NCBI RefSeq assembly: GCF_041320605.1
Contig: NZ_CP166679.1
Coordinates: 3,210,001 to 3,274,000, forward strand
DNA length: 64,000 nt
Direction of reading: 5' to 3'
DNA from: Arenibacter antarcticus
Lineage (GTDB): Bacteria; Bacteroidota; Bacteroidia; Flavobacteriales; Flavobacteriaceae
Below, in pieces: positions 1 to 8,959 of the stretch. Numbering within the stretch: position 1 is the first letter of the stretch; each line of letters opens with the position of its first letter. Made by a program: the position numbers and the translations under genes. The notes beneath the pieces are model-generated. The model saw only the letters and a program-made list of their open reading frames with translations. It ran no database searches and was not told the origin of the DNA.

Positions 1-4
1 CGAG

Positions 5-376
5 ATGACCAATTCCATATTTGGGGGAGGTTTGGATATCCTTCACCAAGAAAGTAAGGAATGGCTAAATATTATTGCTTTTTGGAATGACGAGTCGAGG
101 TTTTTCGCAGATCTATTGGATAAAAAGGAGCGAAAAGATTCTGAAAAAACACAAATGCTCCTATATTTAGATAAGGTTCACAATGCTCTTTTTCATTATT
201 TGGCCGAGGATATTATGGCTCATGAAAAACATTTGTCAAGATTGGTTAAGGGTGAAAAAGGAATCACTACGGGAGAATATGTTGAAAAACACACGGATTT
301 ACGCGAACAAATTCATCTGTTTACAATGGATTTCAAGGAATTCAAAAAAATGATCTTTACCTATGCCAAGGAATAA
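5..376 (+). CDS. Hypothetical helical protein, possibly 5'-incomplete
   Basis: The frame gives 123 residues, rich in Lys, Glu and Leu with several His, and looks all-helical. There is no signal peptide or membrane segment. The visible ATG is only four bases from the window edge and the frame is open upstream of it, so the true start may lie outside. The spacing of histidines and acidic residues in the helices loosely recalls hemerythrin-like bundles, but I do not see a diagnostic motif and do not assign a function. It is convergent with the exonuclease III gene and separated from it by a hairpin. Confidence 0.6.
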   Translation: MTNSIFGGGLDILHQESKEWLNIIAFWNDESRFFADLLDKKERKDSEKTQMLLYLDKVHNALFHYLAEDIMAHEKHLSRLVKGEKGITTGEYVEKHTDLREQIHLFTMDFKEFKKMIFTYAKE

Positions 377-415
377 CAATAACGACATAAAACCTATTTC
401 TGAATAGTTTCTAAA

Positions 416-441
416 TGGTCCCATATTTTGTTATGGGGCCA
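416..441. terminator. Hairpin between convergent genes
   Basis: A 9-bp stem with one G-T pair (416-424 with 433-441) and an 8-base loop lies between the ends of two convergent genes. It could terminate both. No strong U tract is present, so the call is tentative. Confidence 0.4.
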
Positions 442-451
442 ATGTATTTAA

Positions 452-1216
452 TTAAAGATCAATCTCCAAACCTACTGGACAATGGTCGGACCCCAATATT
501 TCACCATATATTTTCACCGATTTAATTTTTTCTTTTAAAGACTTGCTTACCAAAAAGTAATCTATTCGCCATCCGGTATTTCGTTCCCTAGCTTTAAATC
601 TATAACTCCAATAGGTGTAGGCAACCGTATCGGGATGTAAGAGACGAAAAGAATCCAGAAACCCAGAATTTAGGAAATTGTCCATACCGTCTATTTCAAC
701 TTGAGTATATCCAGCTGTTTTGTTGTAGTTAGCCTTGTCATTCTTTAAATCGATGGGTTTATGGGCCACATTAAAATCCCCACAGGCAATTACCGGTTTG
801 GTCTTTTCTAAATTCTTTAAATAGGCCAGGAAATCGGCATCCCACTGTTTACGATAATCCAATCGGTCCAATTTTTGCCCTGAATTGGGTACATATACAT
901 TCACCACATAGAAATCGGGATATTCTGCACATTGAACCCTTCCTTCCATATCGTGTTCCTCAATACCCATATCTTGGGTCGTGTTAATAGATGTTGTCTT
1001 GGATAGTAATGCTGTTCCCGAATATCCTTTTTTTACCCCAGAATTAATATTTATCTGATAGTTAGTCAGTGGTAATAATGCCTCCGCTACCTCTTGGTCC
1101 TGAGCTTTGGTTTCTTGTAAACAGAGAATGTCTGGGTCGAGGTTAGAAATCGACTCAAAAAAATCCTTTTTAACCGCGGCCCTAATACCGTTAACGTTCC
1201 ATGTTATAATATTCAT
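452..1216 (-). CDS. xth: Exodeoxyribonuclease III (AP endonuclease)
   Basis: This is a 254-residue protein of the ExoIII/EEP nuclease family, which cuts DNA 5' to abasic sites and degrades 3' ends in base excision repair. The family signatures are all present: ITWNVNGIRA at the N terminus, the metal-binding Glu in CLQETKA (E35), the GDFNVAH loop near the middle, and GSDHCPV near the C terminus with D244 and H245. The length matches bacterial ExoIII (about 250-270 residues). It has no signal peptide, so it acts in the cytoplasm. It appears monocistronic. Confidence 0.95.
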   Translation of the reverse strand: MNIITWNVNGIRAAVKKDFFESISNLDPDILCLQETKAQDQEVAEALLPLTNYQININSGVKKGYSGTALLSKTTSINTTQDMGIEEHDMEGRVQCAEYPDFYVVNVYVPNSGQKLDRLDYRKQWDADFLAYLKNLEKTKPVIACGDFNVAHKPIDLKNDKANYNKTAGYTQVEIDGMDNFLNSGFLDSFRLLHPDTVAYTYWSYRFKARERNTGWRIDYFLVSKSLKEKIKSVKIYGEILGSDHCPVGLEIDL

Positions 1217-1639
1217 AAAATTGAAATTTGTATTTATTTAATATTTGGGCAGAGATCGATTTTATACTTCACAAAATCCATTAATCAGTGCTTTCTTATT
1301 CAGAATATAACGCGATGAAATTACGGATTTGCTAGGGTTTTAAAAAATATTAGGAGGCTACTTATTTTATAGGGATGGACATTAGTGGGAGTATAATCGA
1401 GAGTATGGGGTAGGAATAATTAGTTCCGAATTTTTGAGGGAAACATCATCCCTTTGCTAACTATTGATTTTACTATGTTGTTTTCTATTAACTTTGACAG
1501 CTTAAAAGATAACTATTGGTAACCTAAAAATTCCATGGTTTTTATCGTCCCTTAAAATATGGAGGTTAAAAATTAACGACACTTGGATGGGTTTGAAAGG
1601 TGAAATTGGAATATCCATTAGAAACACTGGCATTTACAC
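1217..1639. other. Intergenic region, nothing recognised
   Basis: This 423-bp gap lies between the divergent exonuclease III and SBF transporter genes, so it should hold both promoters. I see no RNA gene, repeat or convincing gene remnant in it. Confidence 0.5.
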
Positions 1640-2626
1640 ATGAAAATTAAGATCGATAAGTTTGTCCTGTCCATTATGGCGGTGGTTGGGATTGCCTATT
1701 TTTTTCCACAATGGGGCGCGCAAGAAAGTAAAATTCCCATAGATACCATAAGTAATATCGGTATCTCCCTGATTTTCTTTTTTTATGGATTAAAATTGAG
1801 TCCAGATAAATTAAAGGCGGGGTTAAAGAATTGGAAGTTGCACGTGCTGGTACATGTTTCTACTTTTTTGCTTTTTCCGTTATTGGTATTGGTTTTTAGA
1901 CCCATGTTGCAAACTGAGGAGCAAGAATTATTGTGGCTGGCATTCTTTTTTTTAGCGGCCTTACCGTCAACCGTTTCATCTTCTGTAGTAATGGTTTCCA
2001 TGGCCAAGGGAAATGTTCCTGCTGCAATTTTTAATGCCAGTATTTCCGGAATCATTGGCATAGTCCTTACTCCGTTTTGGATGGGGCTTTTTATACAAGA
2101 CACCCAAGTAGATTTTGATTTCACCGAAATATATGCCAAACTTATTCTTCAGATCATTCTACCGGTTGTTATTGGGCTTTTTTTACAGCGATTTTGGGGA
2201 CACTGGGCCCAAAAATATAATAGCAAGCTCACTTTATTTGATAAAGCCATTATTTTGCTAATCATCTATAAAAGTTTTGCAGCATCGTTTGAGGATAATG
2301 TTTTTGGATCGGTAACTGTATTGGATTTATTGCTTATTTCTCTAGCGGTACTGGTATTGTTCATTATTGTATATTTCCTTACTGGTTTTGCTGCTATAAA
2401 ACTTGGATTTAATAAGGAAGATCAAATTGCCGCTCAATTCTGTGGCACCAAAAAATCCTTGGTACACGGCACTGTTTTTTCTAAAATTTTATTTGGGCAT
2501 ATGACGTCTATGGGAGTAATCTTGTTGCCGTTAATGCTATACCATGCCCTTCAAATTTTGATACTAAGTGTTATTGCATCAAAGTTGGCAAATAGGGGAG
2601 TGGTGGAACCTAAAAATATGGGATGA
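1640..2626 (+). CDS. SBF-like bile acid:sodium symporter family transporter
   Basis: The 328-residue protein is almost entirely hydrophobic, with about nine or ten membrane segments. It resembles the SBF-like (YfeH/Rch1 type) branch of the bile acid:sodium symporter superfamily. Features that fit are the N-terminal GISLIFFFYGLKLSP segment, ALPSTVSSSVVMVSMAKGN in the middle and CGTKKSLVHG near residue 270; the last two are the conserved regions that form the crossed-helix core. The substrate cannot be read from sequence. It stands alone between a divergent and a codirectional gene. Confidence 0.85.
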   Translation: MKIKIDKFVLSIMAVVGIAYFFPQWGAQESKIPIDTISNIGISLIFFFYGLKLSPDKLKAGLKNWKLHVLVHVSTFLLFPLLVLVFRPMLQTEEQELLWLAFFFLAALPSTVSSSVVMVSMAKGNVPAAIFNASISGIIGIVLTPFWMGLFIQDTQVDFDFTEIYAKLILQIILPVVIGLFLQRFWGHWAQKYNSKLTLFDKAIILLIIYKSFAASFEDNVFGSVTVLDLLLISLAVLVLFIIVYFLTGFAAIKLGFNKEDQIAAQFCGTKKSLVHGTVFSKILFGHMTSMGVILLPLMLYHALQILILSVIASKLANRGVVEPKNMG

Positions 2627-2954
2627 GTTCATGTACACCGATTTGGTATGGTTTACACTTCTTTGGTAAGCAGAAAATTTGAATTAGAAAATGCTTAGCT
2701 TCCATAACAACTAATAATCAATATTATTTTTAGCGAAATCTAATAATTTAAGTTGGTAAGAAATGGAGAATATTTAACAAATAATTGCATATATAGATAC
2801 TACTAATTGCGCTAATTTTGTCAATTATTTTTTAGTCGATATTGTAGATGTTATAGAATGGAGTCGATAAGGCCCAGATGTTATGTGATAGTGATTCGGA
2901 GGGTTTTCTTTAAGACCGAGGTTTTGCCCGAATAAAAACAATTATTAGTAAGAG
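2627..2954. other. Intergenic region with a possible promoter
   Basis: This 328-bp AT-rich gap separates two transporter genes. The only signal I can support is an exact -7 box match at 2813-2820. No RNA gene or gene remnant was recognised. Confidence 0.45.
2813..2820 (+). promoter_or_regulatory. Bacteroidetes -7 box candidate
   Basis: TAATTTTG matches the Bacteroidetes sigma-70 -7 consensus TAnnTTTG exactly. A TTG lies about 25 bases upstream, a little far for the -33 element. It would give a leader of roughly 125 bases before the DMT transporter gene. Confidence 0.3.
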
Positions 2955-3854
2955 ATGAACAAAGCGAGGATTGCATTGGCGATAGGGGTGATCTGTATTT
3001 CCATTTTCCCCATTTTAGTAAAATTGAACCTTACCCCAGGGGTGATTTCTGCGTTTTATAGAATGGCAATAGCTTCTTCGCTCATAGTACCTTATGTGCT
3101 TATCTCCAAAAAGTTTAATATGCCTTCCAAAAAGCTGTTGTTCTCTGCTATTTTATGTGGAGTTATTTTTGGGGCCGATGTTGCAGTTTGGAACGTTGCA
3201 ATTCAAGAATCTACAGCTACACAAGCAACACTCCTTACCAATTTATCCCCTGTTTGGGTTGGGATTGGGGCATTTTTCTTTTTAAAGGACAAGCCAACTT
3301 CCAATTTTTGGATCGGAACTGTTGTGGCTATTATCGGAATGATTCTGTTGGTTGGACTAAATACCTTTATTAATTTGGACTTTGACCTGGCCTTTTGTTT
3401 GGCCATTTTATCGGGGATGCTATACGCTGTTTATATGTTATTGAGTAAAAAGATTTTAAATGAAGTGGATGTAGTCACTTTTTTAACCATCAGCGTAGTG
3501 TCATCTGCTGTTGGATTAGGAGTTTTAAGCTACCTTATTGGGGAACCTTTTGGAGGTTTTTCCAATGCTGGATGGTTGGTATTGGTGGTGCAAGGAGTAG
3601 TCTGCCAGCTTTTAGCATGGTTGCTAATTAGTTATGCCACCAAATATATGCGGGCAACTAGGGTTTCTGTAAGTCTATTGGGACAAGCAGTCATTGCATC
3701 CCTATTGGCATGGTTATTTTTAGAGGAATCCATATCCTTGCAAATGATTGTTGGAGGTTTCTTTTTGTTATTTGGTATTCGGATTACTTTTTATCAGAAA
3801 CAATTGCTCTCCAAAAAAAGGGCGATTAAAGGCGCCTATTCCATTAAACATTAA
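2955..3854 (+). CDS. EamA/DMT family transporter
   Basis: The 299-residue protein has ten predicted membrane segments arranged as two EamA halves (roughly residues 5-130 and 145-285), the hallmark of drug/metabolite transporters. The typical ISAFYRMAIAS and VWVGIGAFFFLKDKPT segments of the first half are present, and the second half repeats the pattern (QAVIASLLAWLFLEE). It probably exports a small metabolite from the cytoplasm, but the substrate is not predictable. A strong hairpin follows the gene. Confidence 0.88.
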   Translation: MNKARIALAIGVICISIFPILVKLNLTPGVISAFYRMAIASSLIVPYVLISKKFNMPSKKLLFSAILCGVIFGADVAVWNVAIQESTATQATLLTNLSPVWVGIGAFFFLKDKPTSNFWIGTVVAIIGMILLVGLNTFINLDFDLAFCLAILSGMLYAVYMLLSKKILNEVDVVTFLTISVVSSAVGLGVLSYLIGEPFGGFSNAGWLVLVVQGVVCQLLAWLLISYATKYMRATRVSVSLLGQAVIASLLAWLFLEESISLQMIVGGFFLLFGIRITFYQKQLLSKKRAIKGAYSIKH

Positions 3855-3931
3855 ATAAGGTTGTTCCCCTTTTTAGGGTAAACTGCGAGCGGTAATAGTT
3901 GAAACAAATTCAAGTATAATGTTGAAATTAG

Positions 3932-3960
3932 TACGGGAAGCTTTTTACAAACTTCCCGTA
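3932..3960. terminator. Bidirectional terminator between DMT and TlpA genes
   Basis: A perfect 9-bp stem (TACGGGAAG at 3932-3940 with its complement at 3952-3960) is followed by TTAATTTT on the plus side. It sits between convergent genes. Confidence 0.65.
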
Positions 3961-3977
3961 TTAATTTTAATTCGAGC

Positions 3978-4571
3978 TTACTGTAAATCGCGCATAAACT
4001 CTGTGAACTTTTTCGTGCTATAATTACCCATTCCTTTATGGGTCAACACCAAATTTCCCTTGGCATCAATTATATAAGTGGTGGGGATACTGTTGGAGTG
4101 GTACATTTGAGGAAGAGGGCCATTTGGCGTATAAATTTCAAAATCGTATCCTTTCCTTTCGCTAAAGGATTTTGCTTTTTCAAAACTATCGTCAACAGAT
4201 AACATGATAAACTCAACATTGTCATCCTTAAGCTCATTATACAATTCATTTATATTGGGCATCTCTGCAATACATGGCGGACACCAAGTGGCCCATACAT
4301 TGATAAATATGGCTTTTCCTCGAAATTTCTCCAAGGATAAGGATTCTCCTTTGCTATTCACCAAATTTAAACCGAAATCTGCACTCGGGTAGGACGTATC
4401 GTTCGAGGCTAAATCCTTTTTATCCACATTAGGATTCATTATTCCCGTAGCTAAAATTCCGCGTTGTGCAAATCCAATAACTTCAGTATGTAGCCCTGTA
4501 GTATATAGAATAAGACCCACTGCAATTATTCCGACCCATTGCAATATTTCCTTTTTAATTTTTTTGTTCAT
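3978..4571 (-). CDS. TlpA-like membrane-anchored thiol:disulfide oxidoreductase
   Basis: The protein has 197 residues. Residues 10-28 form an N-terminal membrane anchor, followed by a periplasmic thioredoxin fold with the redox motif WATWCPPC (C97 and C100). This places it in the TlpA/ResA group, which reduces disulfides in the cell envelope. It is the last gene of a minus-strand cluster with two DsrE-like proteins and DoxX, so it may supply reducing power to their sulfur chemistry; that role is inferred from context. It lies 47 bp after the upstream DsrE-like gene. Confidence 0.9.
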   Translation of the reverse strand: MNKKIKKEILQWVGIIAVGLILYTTGLHTEVIGFAQRGILATGIMNPNVDKKDLASNDTSYPSADFGLNLVNSKGESLSLEKFRGKAIFINVWATWCPPCIAEMPNINELYNELKDDNVEFIMLSVDDSFEKAKSFSERKGYDFEIYTPNGPLPQMYHSNSIPTTYIIDAKGNLVLTHKGMGNYSTKKFTEFMRDLQ

Positions 4572-4618
4572 GTTTTCTTATTTAGCTATTATGCGCTTTT
4601 AGTAATGTATTACTTCAA

Positions 4619-5035
4619 TTAAAGGCTTAATCCCATAACTCCTTTTTTCTGAAGTTGTAAATAATAGGTGAAAGCGTTGGGAACAACTTTAAACTCTTTT
4701 GGGATATCCTTTACAGATACATTATAATGATCCAGTGCCATTTTACAGACCACTAGGGTAACATTTGCCTTCTTGGCCTCCATTAAATAGGATTTCATCA
4801 ACTTTTTATCAGTTAAGGATACTACCTCTTTGCCGTAGATAATAGTTTCGAAACTCCCGAATAAATTCCCATCTTCCTTTAGCAAGGAGGCAGCAGCAAG
4901 GGTAATGGGCTTTAATTGTTGAATTTTCGTAGTCAATACAGCATAGTCATTCGCTTTGTTTTCTTGAGCGTTTACAGTGCCACTAAAAATTAAGGTAAGG
5001 ACTATTAATGATGTTTTTAAGAATGTTGCTTTCAT
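4619..5035 (-). CDS. Exported DsrE-like protein (second copy)
   Basis: The protein starts at the ATG at 5035, because the frame upstream (to 5077) is basic and would bury the signal peptide. From 5035 there is a clear Sec signal ending near NAQENK, giving 138 residues. The fold pattern matches DsrE/DsrF-like sulfur-relay proteins: an alternating alpha/beta protein with a conserved Cys in VTLVVCKMALDHYNV near the C terminus. It is a diverged paralogue of the next gene upstream. Export to the periplasm is unusual for classical cytoplasmic DsrE but common in Bacteroidetes members. Substrate unknown. Confidence 0.75.
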   Translation of the reverse strand: MKATFLKTSLIVLTLIFSGTVNAQENKANDYAVLTTKIQQLKPITLAAASLLKEDGNLFGSFETIIYGKEVVSLTDKKLMKSYLMEAKKANVTLVVCKMALDHYNVSVKDIPKEFKVVPNAFTYYLQLQKKGVMGLSL

Positions 5036-5100
5036 TTGTTTTTGTTTTTTATTCGCGTGCAATTTTATGCGAGACATTAGATAATTATGGATTAATAAAT

Positions 5101-5517
5101 TTATAGGTCTAGGTTTAAATAGCCTTTCTTTAAAAGTTGGAACTGATGTAAGATTCCGTTTTCTACGGTAGTGATTTCCTGAGGAATTTTAGTGCGGTCT
5201 ACTTTAAATTTGTTAAGAGAAAATCCACAGGCAATCACTTTTATGGGCTTAGATCCAATGCGTTTTAAAATGGGGTCCATGATGTTGGCCTCGGTAATTT
5301 CGTGGATAGATTTACCACAGAAAACGATCTGAAATTCTCCGAAATTTTGTGGGTCAGCGATCATTAGCTCCTCTGCGGTTTCTAACGCGCCCGTTAGGGA
5401 TTTGCTATTTTTTATCAATGCCGTATAATTTGTATTAGGCAATTTGTGCTGGCCCTTTACTTGCAAGGGTAGTATTAGAAATAAACAGACAAGTATCAAC
5501 AGGGATTTTATCTTCAT
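5101..5517 (-). CDS. Exported DsrE-like protein (first copy)
   Basis: This is a 138-residue protein with an N-terminal signal peptide (cleavage near VKGQHK) and the DsrE-like alpha/beta pattern, with a single conserved Cys in IKVIACGFSLNKFKV. It aligns along its length with the downstream neighbour, including the C-terminal Q-L-x-K-K-G motif, so the two are ancient tandem duplicates. Its ATG overlaps the DoxX stop codon as ATGA (5514-5517), which indicates translational coupling. Confidence 0.75.
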   Translation of the reverse strand: MKIKSLLILVCLFLILPLQVKGQHKLPNTNYTALIKNSKSLTGALETAEELMIADPQNFGEFQIVFCGKSIHEITEANIMDPILKRIGSKPIKVIACGFSLNKFKVDRTKIPQEITTVENGILHQFQLLKKGYLNLDL

Positions 5518-5924
5518 AATTTTATTTTTTTATTGAATTTATTGGTGTCGTTAAGAATAAAAAAAAGCAAGCCACCAAAAATGGTTATGTTCTTAAATAA
5601 GGGGCCTAAAGTACTGGTCTGACCAATTTGAACCGTTATTGTAATGGGAATTAGAATGGCAATAAGTAGTATTGCCGCCCATTTGGTCTTGTAACCGATA
5701 AGGAAGACAGCACCTGCAAGAATCATTACTATTCCTGACAATAGGACCAATAGGGTAGGGTCGCCAAAAAAATAGGCGAAGTTTTTAGAGCTCGCTAAGG
5801 CTATTCGGTTTACCACCTTATCAGTCTGTAGTAGGTGGTTGAGGCCAGCGATTAAAAATATTCCGCTTACAGTTATTCGCAATAGCTGAATAGAGCGATA
5901 ATCGACTTCAATCTTATGTTTCAT
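5514..5924 (-). CDS. DoxX family membrane protein
   Basis: The protein has 136 residues and four predicted membrane segments. The first carries the LRITVSGIFLIAGLNHLL pattern of the DoxX/DoxD family. Relatives are linked to thiosulfate:quinone oxidoreduction or to redox-stress membrane complexes. The stop codon overlaps the next DsrE-like gene, so it belongs to the same transcript. The specific reaction here is not established. Confidence 0.8.
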   Translation of the reverse strand: MKHKIEVDYRSIQLLRITVSGIFLIAGLNHLLQTDKVVNRIALASSKNFAYFFGDPTLLVLLSGIVMILAGAVFLIGYKTKWAAILLIAILIPITITVQIGQTSTLGPLFKNITIFGGLLFFILNDTNKFNKKIKL

Positions 5925-6041
5925 TTAGTTTTTAATAAAAGTGATAAAATAGAGTTGTGTACCGTATTGTTTGATAGATTTTGTGATCAATGGCCAATAG
6001 GGATATTTCTAAATATGATTCCAGAAATTTAATGTATGTTT

Positions 6042-6395
6042 TTAGGCAACTCTTGGAGGAGGGTAATTTTGGCCATGATAAAGACCTTCAATTAAAGGTA
6101 TACCAAAATTTAATACGGTAGAGAGTGGCTCATATACTACTGGTGCCCAATGGGAAGTCTTAAATTGAAAAGCGGTAACACATGGGGCCACCAAATATAT
6201 GACTTCGGATATTGATGAGGCTATAATCAACTCAGCTGAATCGAAATTTAAATGTTTATTTTTTTCGCAAAATGGATTCACGTATACTACCTGGTCATTT
6301 TCCGCTATCATGGAAAGCATTTTAGCATCCACAACAAGAAATTTTGTCAGGAACAGCATCAGGAGAAAAACAGATATGTATTGGTTTATTTTCAT
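6042..6395 (-). CDS. Hypothetical exported protein heading the DoxX/DsrE cluster
   Basis: I place the start at the ATG at 6395, where a Lys followed by a hydrophobic stretch (ISVFLLMLFLTKFLVV) looks like a signal peptide; the longer frame to 6440 would put 15 non-signal residues in front. The 117-residue product ends in a Pro-rich tail. It has two Cys in the mature part. I do not recognise a family. It is 117 bp upstream of doxX in the same direction and may share its promoter. Confidence 0.55.
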   Translation of the reverse strand: MKINQYISVFLLMLFLTKFLVVDAKMLSMIAENDQVVYVNPFCEKNKHLNFDSAELIIASSISEVIYLVAPCVTAFQFKTSHWAPVVYEPLSTVLNFGIPLIEGLYHGQNYPPPRVA

Positions 6396-6440
6396 TGAAG
6401 AATCAAAAATAGCGAAAACAATAGATCCTAATTGCAACAT

Positions 6441-6969
6441 TTGTTACTTATACGGGTAATCCTTAAAACTTTATGATTTTGCTAACGTATCTGGGGGTGT
6501 GGCAGCGCTTTATTAAGTTTATAGCGGTAACTTTTAACAGCTACCACTGTGACCCCTTCAGAAATAAAATTCTACAAGTACTTGCTTTTTAATACTTGTT
6601 CGCAGGGAAATTTAAAACTAAGGGACAATACCAATTGTGGAATTATAGGAATCTTGTTTTTGTGAAAATGACTTTAATTGTGGTATATGGTGGATTCGTT
6701 TTTAGAACAATATACATTTTTCTATTTTAAACAAAAAACAATAAAAGTAGGTGAAAGTGTTGGGTGTAAATCAATTGCGTTACAAAAAAGAGTGTATGGG
6801 TTAACAAAAATGGTGATTTTGCCATGGGTTTCTTTAAGGTTTGTATATATTTAATTTCTATTATTTCGCCAAGAACTTGTATTGGGCCAGTATACAGGAT
6901 TTTTAGATTATCTCATCTTGTAATAATGGCCCATCAGCATATCTAAATAAAGGGAATAGTGAAATTTAC
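6441..6969. other. Intergenic region, nothing recognised
   Basis: This gap of about 530 bp between divergent genes must contain promoters for the DoxX cluster and the SDR gene. It is AT-rich, with poly-A/T runs, and I see no RNA gene or gene remnant. Confidence 0.45.
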
Positions 6970-8391
6970 ATGAAAATACTCGTTACAGGTGCAACAGGTT
7001 ATATTGGAAAACGATTAATTCCGTTATTGGTGCAGGATGGGCATCATGTGGTTTGTGCAGTTCGGGATAAACTGCGAGGTGTGAGTAGTTTTCGTGACGA
7101 GGAGCATGTTGAGGTTATTGAATCTGATTTTCTTAAACCGGAAACGCTTAGCAATATTCCCAATGATATTGAGGTTGCCTATTATTTAATCCATTCCATG
7201 TCCAATGCCTCCAGTGATTTTGAAAAGCTTGAGGAAGAATGTGCACTTAATTTTAAAGCGAGAATTGAAGGTACACAGGTGAAACAGGTGGTGTATTTAA
7301 GCGGAATTACCAACGAAAAACAGCTTTCCAAACACCTTCGGTCTAGAAAAAATGTTGAGGATTCCTTAAGCTCTCCCCACTACGGTCTTACTATTTTTAA
7401 AGCTGGAATAATTGTGGGTTCCGGAAGCTCATCCTTTGAAATTATTAGGGATTTGGTAGAAAAATTACCGGTAATGATTGCGCCAAAATGGTTGAATACC
7501 AAAACCCAACCCTTGGCAGTTAGGGATGTCTTGTCTTTTTTATCCAAAGCTGTCGGTAATAAGCAATTATTTAATGAGACCTATGATATTTTTGGTCCCG
7601 AGATATTAACCTATAAGCAAATGTTATTACAGTTTGCGGAGGTGAGGAAATTAAAACGCTATATACTAACGGTTCCAGTGATGACCCCCAAGCTGTCCTC
7701 TTACTGGTTGTATTTTGTAACCTCTACTTCTTACAAATTGGCTTCTAATTTGGTTGATAGTATGGGGGTACAGATTGTTGGAAGCCCTAGTAATATCAAT
7801 GAACTATTAAAGGTAGCACCAATGACTTATAAGGAGGCCGTTGCCTTAGCTTTTGAAAAAATAGAACAGAATAGTATTATTTCTAGTTGGAAAGATTCAT
7901 TTGTGAGCAGTGGCCGATTAAAAGGTCATTCCCATAAATATGTAAACGTCCCAAAATATGGCTGCTTTACTGATTATAAAGAACGAAAAGTATCCGATGT
8001 GCTGAAAACAACCGATAAAATATGGGCTATAGGAGGGTCTACAGGCTGGTATTATGGTACTTTTTTATGGAAAATTCGTGGGTATATAGATAAACTTGTG
8101 GGTGGAATTGGCCTACGTAGAGGAAGAACAAGTGAAACCGATTTGGAAGTAGGAGATGCCTTGGATTTTTGGCGGGTTATTTTTGCTGATAGAGCGCAAA
8201 GGAAATTGCTTTTATATGCCGAAATGAAATTACCAGGAGAGGCCTGGCTCGAATTTAAAATTGAAGATAATATTCTAAAACAGACCGCAACTTTTAGACC
8301 AAGGGGTTTGGCTGGTAGATTCTATTGGTATAGTGTATTACCATTCCACGGATTTATTTTTAAAGGGATGATAGAACGATTGGCATCTTAA
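6970..8391 (+). CDS. Atypical SDR (NAD(P)-binding) protein with C-terminal DUF2867 domain
   Basis: The 473-residue protein starts with the Rossmann motif VTGATGYIGKRL (TGxxGxxG, residues 6-14), typical of extended/atypical SDRs such as YbjT and complex I assembly-like proteins. The second half, from about residue 330 to the end, matches the DUF2867 region that follows this SDR type (IWAIGGSTGWYYGTFLWKIR, then GDALDFWRVI). Such two-part proteins are usually 470-490 residues, so this one looks complete. The reaction is unknown. Confidence 0.88.
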   Translation: MKILVTGATGYIGKRLIPLLVQDGHHVVCAVRDKLRGVSSFRDEEHVEVIESDFLKPETLSNIPNDIEVAYYLIHSMSNASSDFEKLEEECALNFKARIEGTQVKQVVYLSGITNEKQLSKHLRSRKNVEDSLSSPHYGLTIFKAGIIVGSGSSSFEIIRDLVEKLPVMIAPKWLNTKTQPLAVRDVLSFLSKAVGNKQLFNETYDIFGPEILTYKQMLLQFAEVRKLKRYILTVPVMTPKLSSYWLYFVTSTSYKLASNLVDSMGVQIVGSPSNINELLKVAPMTYKEAVALAFEKIEQNSIISSWKDSFVSSGRLKGHSHKYVNVPKYGCFTDYKERKVSDVLKTTDKIWAIGGSTGWYYGTFLWKIRGYIDKLVGGIGLRRGRTSETDLEVGDALDFWRVIFADRAQRKLLLYAEMKLPGEAWLEFKIEDNILKQTATFRPRGLAGRFYWYSVLPFHGFIFKGMIERLAS

Positions 8392-8730
8392 AACGGCAGC
8401 TAATTAAAATAGAGGGCTTTTGAAATTCCTAAAAGTTGACATATAAGTTATTTTTAACTTAGATTGATAGGATATTATGTTAAATTATAATTAATTACTA
8501 CATAGAGATGCAAAACCAATTGTAAATTTGGGGGTTTTAGGAAATGTATTTCCTACATTCTTAGGTAAATAGGGATAATGAGTTCCAATTTAGAAATATT
8601 GATAAACTGCCAAGGAGATTCAATGAGTTGAACAAGTTATATAGATTTTGGCTTCCTATGGAGTTTTTTTATCGACAAATGGAATTAAACAAAAAATAAA
8701 AGATTACTGAATTATTTAAATTGTGATAGT
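8392..8730. other. Intergenic region, nothing recognised
   Basis: This 339-bp AT-rich gap lies between the SDR gene and a small ORF. I see no RNA gene or clear hairpin. Confidence 0.4.
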
Positions 8731-8946
8731 ATGGAATTAATTGATAGAGCACTAGAGTTTGAACAAAGAAAAATGAGATCCCTTTCTACAAGCGATCGTG
8801 TGGCCTTGTCTCGAGAGGCTAAAGAATTGATTTTGGGATTAAATGAGATTTACAAGAAAGAAAAGGACGCTAGAATAATGGATATTATGAAGCGGTTGAC
8901 GGTTATAAAACGAAAAATAGAAAAGCGTTTAAAAATTAGAATGTAA
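8731..8946 (+). CDS. Small basic helical protein, unknown function
   Basis: This 71-residue protein is rich in Arg, Lys and Glu and looks like one or two long helices (residues 5-35 and 40-70). The sequence is regular enough to be real coding (MELIDRALEFEQRKMRSL at the start). There are no Cys, no signal and no recognised motif. It stands alone beside a decayed gene. Confidence 0.55.
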   Translation: MELIDRALEFEQRKMRSLSTSDRVALSREAKELILGLNEIYKKEKDARIMDIMKRLTVIKRKIEKRLKIRM

Positions 8947-8959
8947 GTACTAAAAGGAT

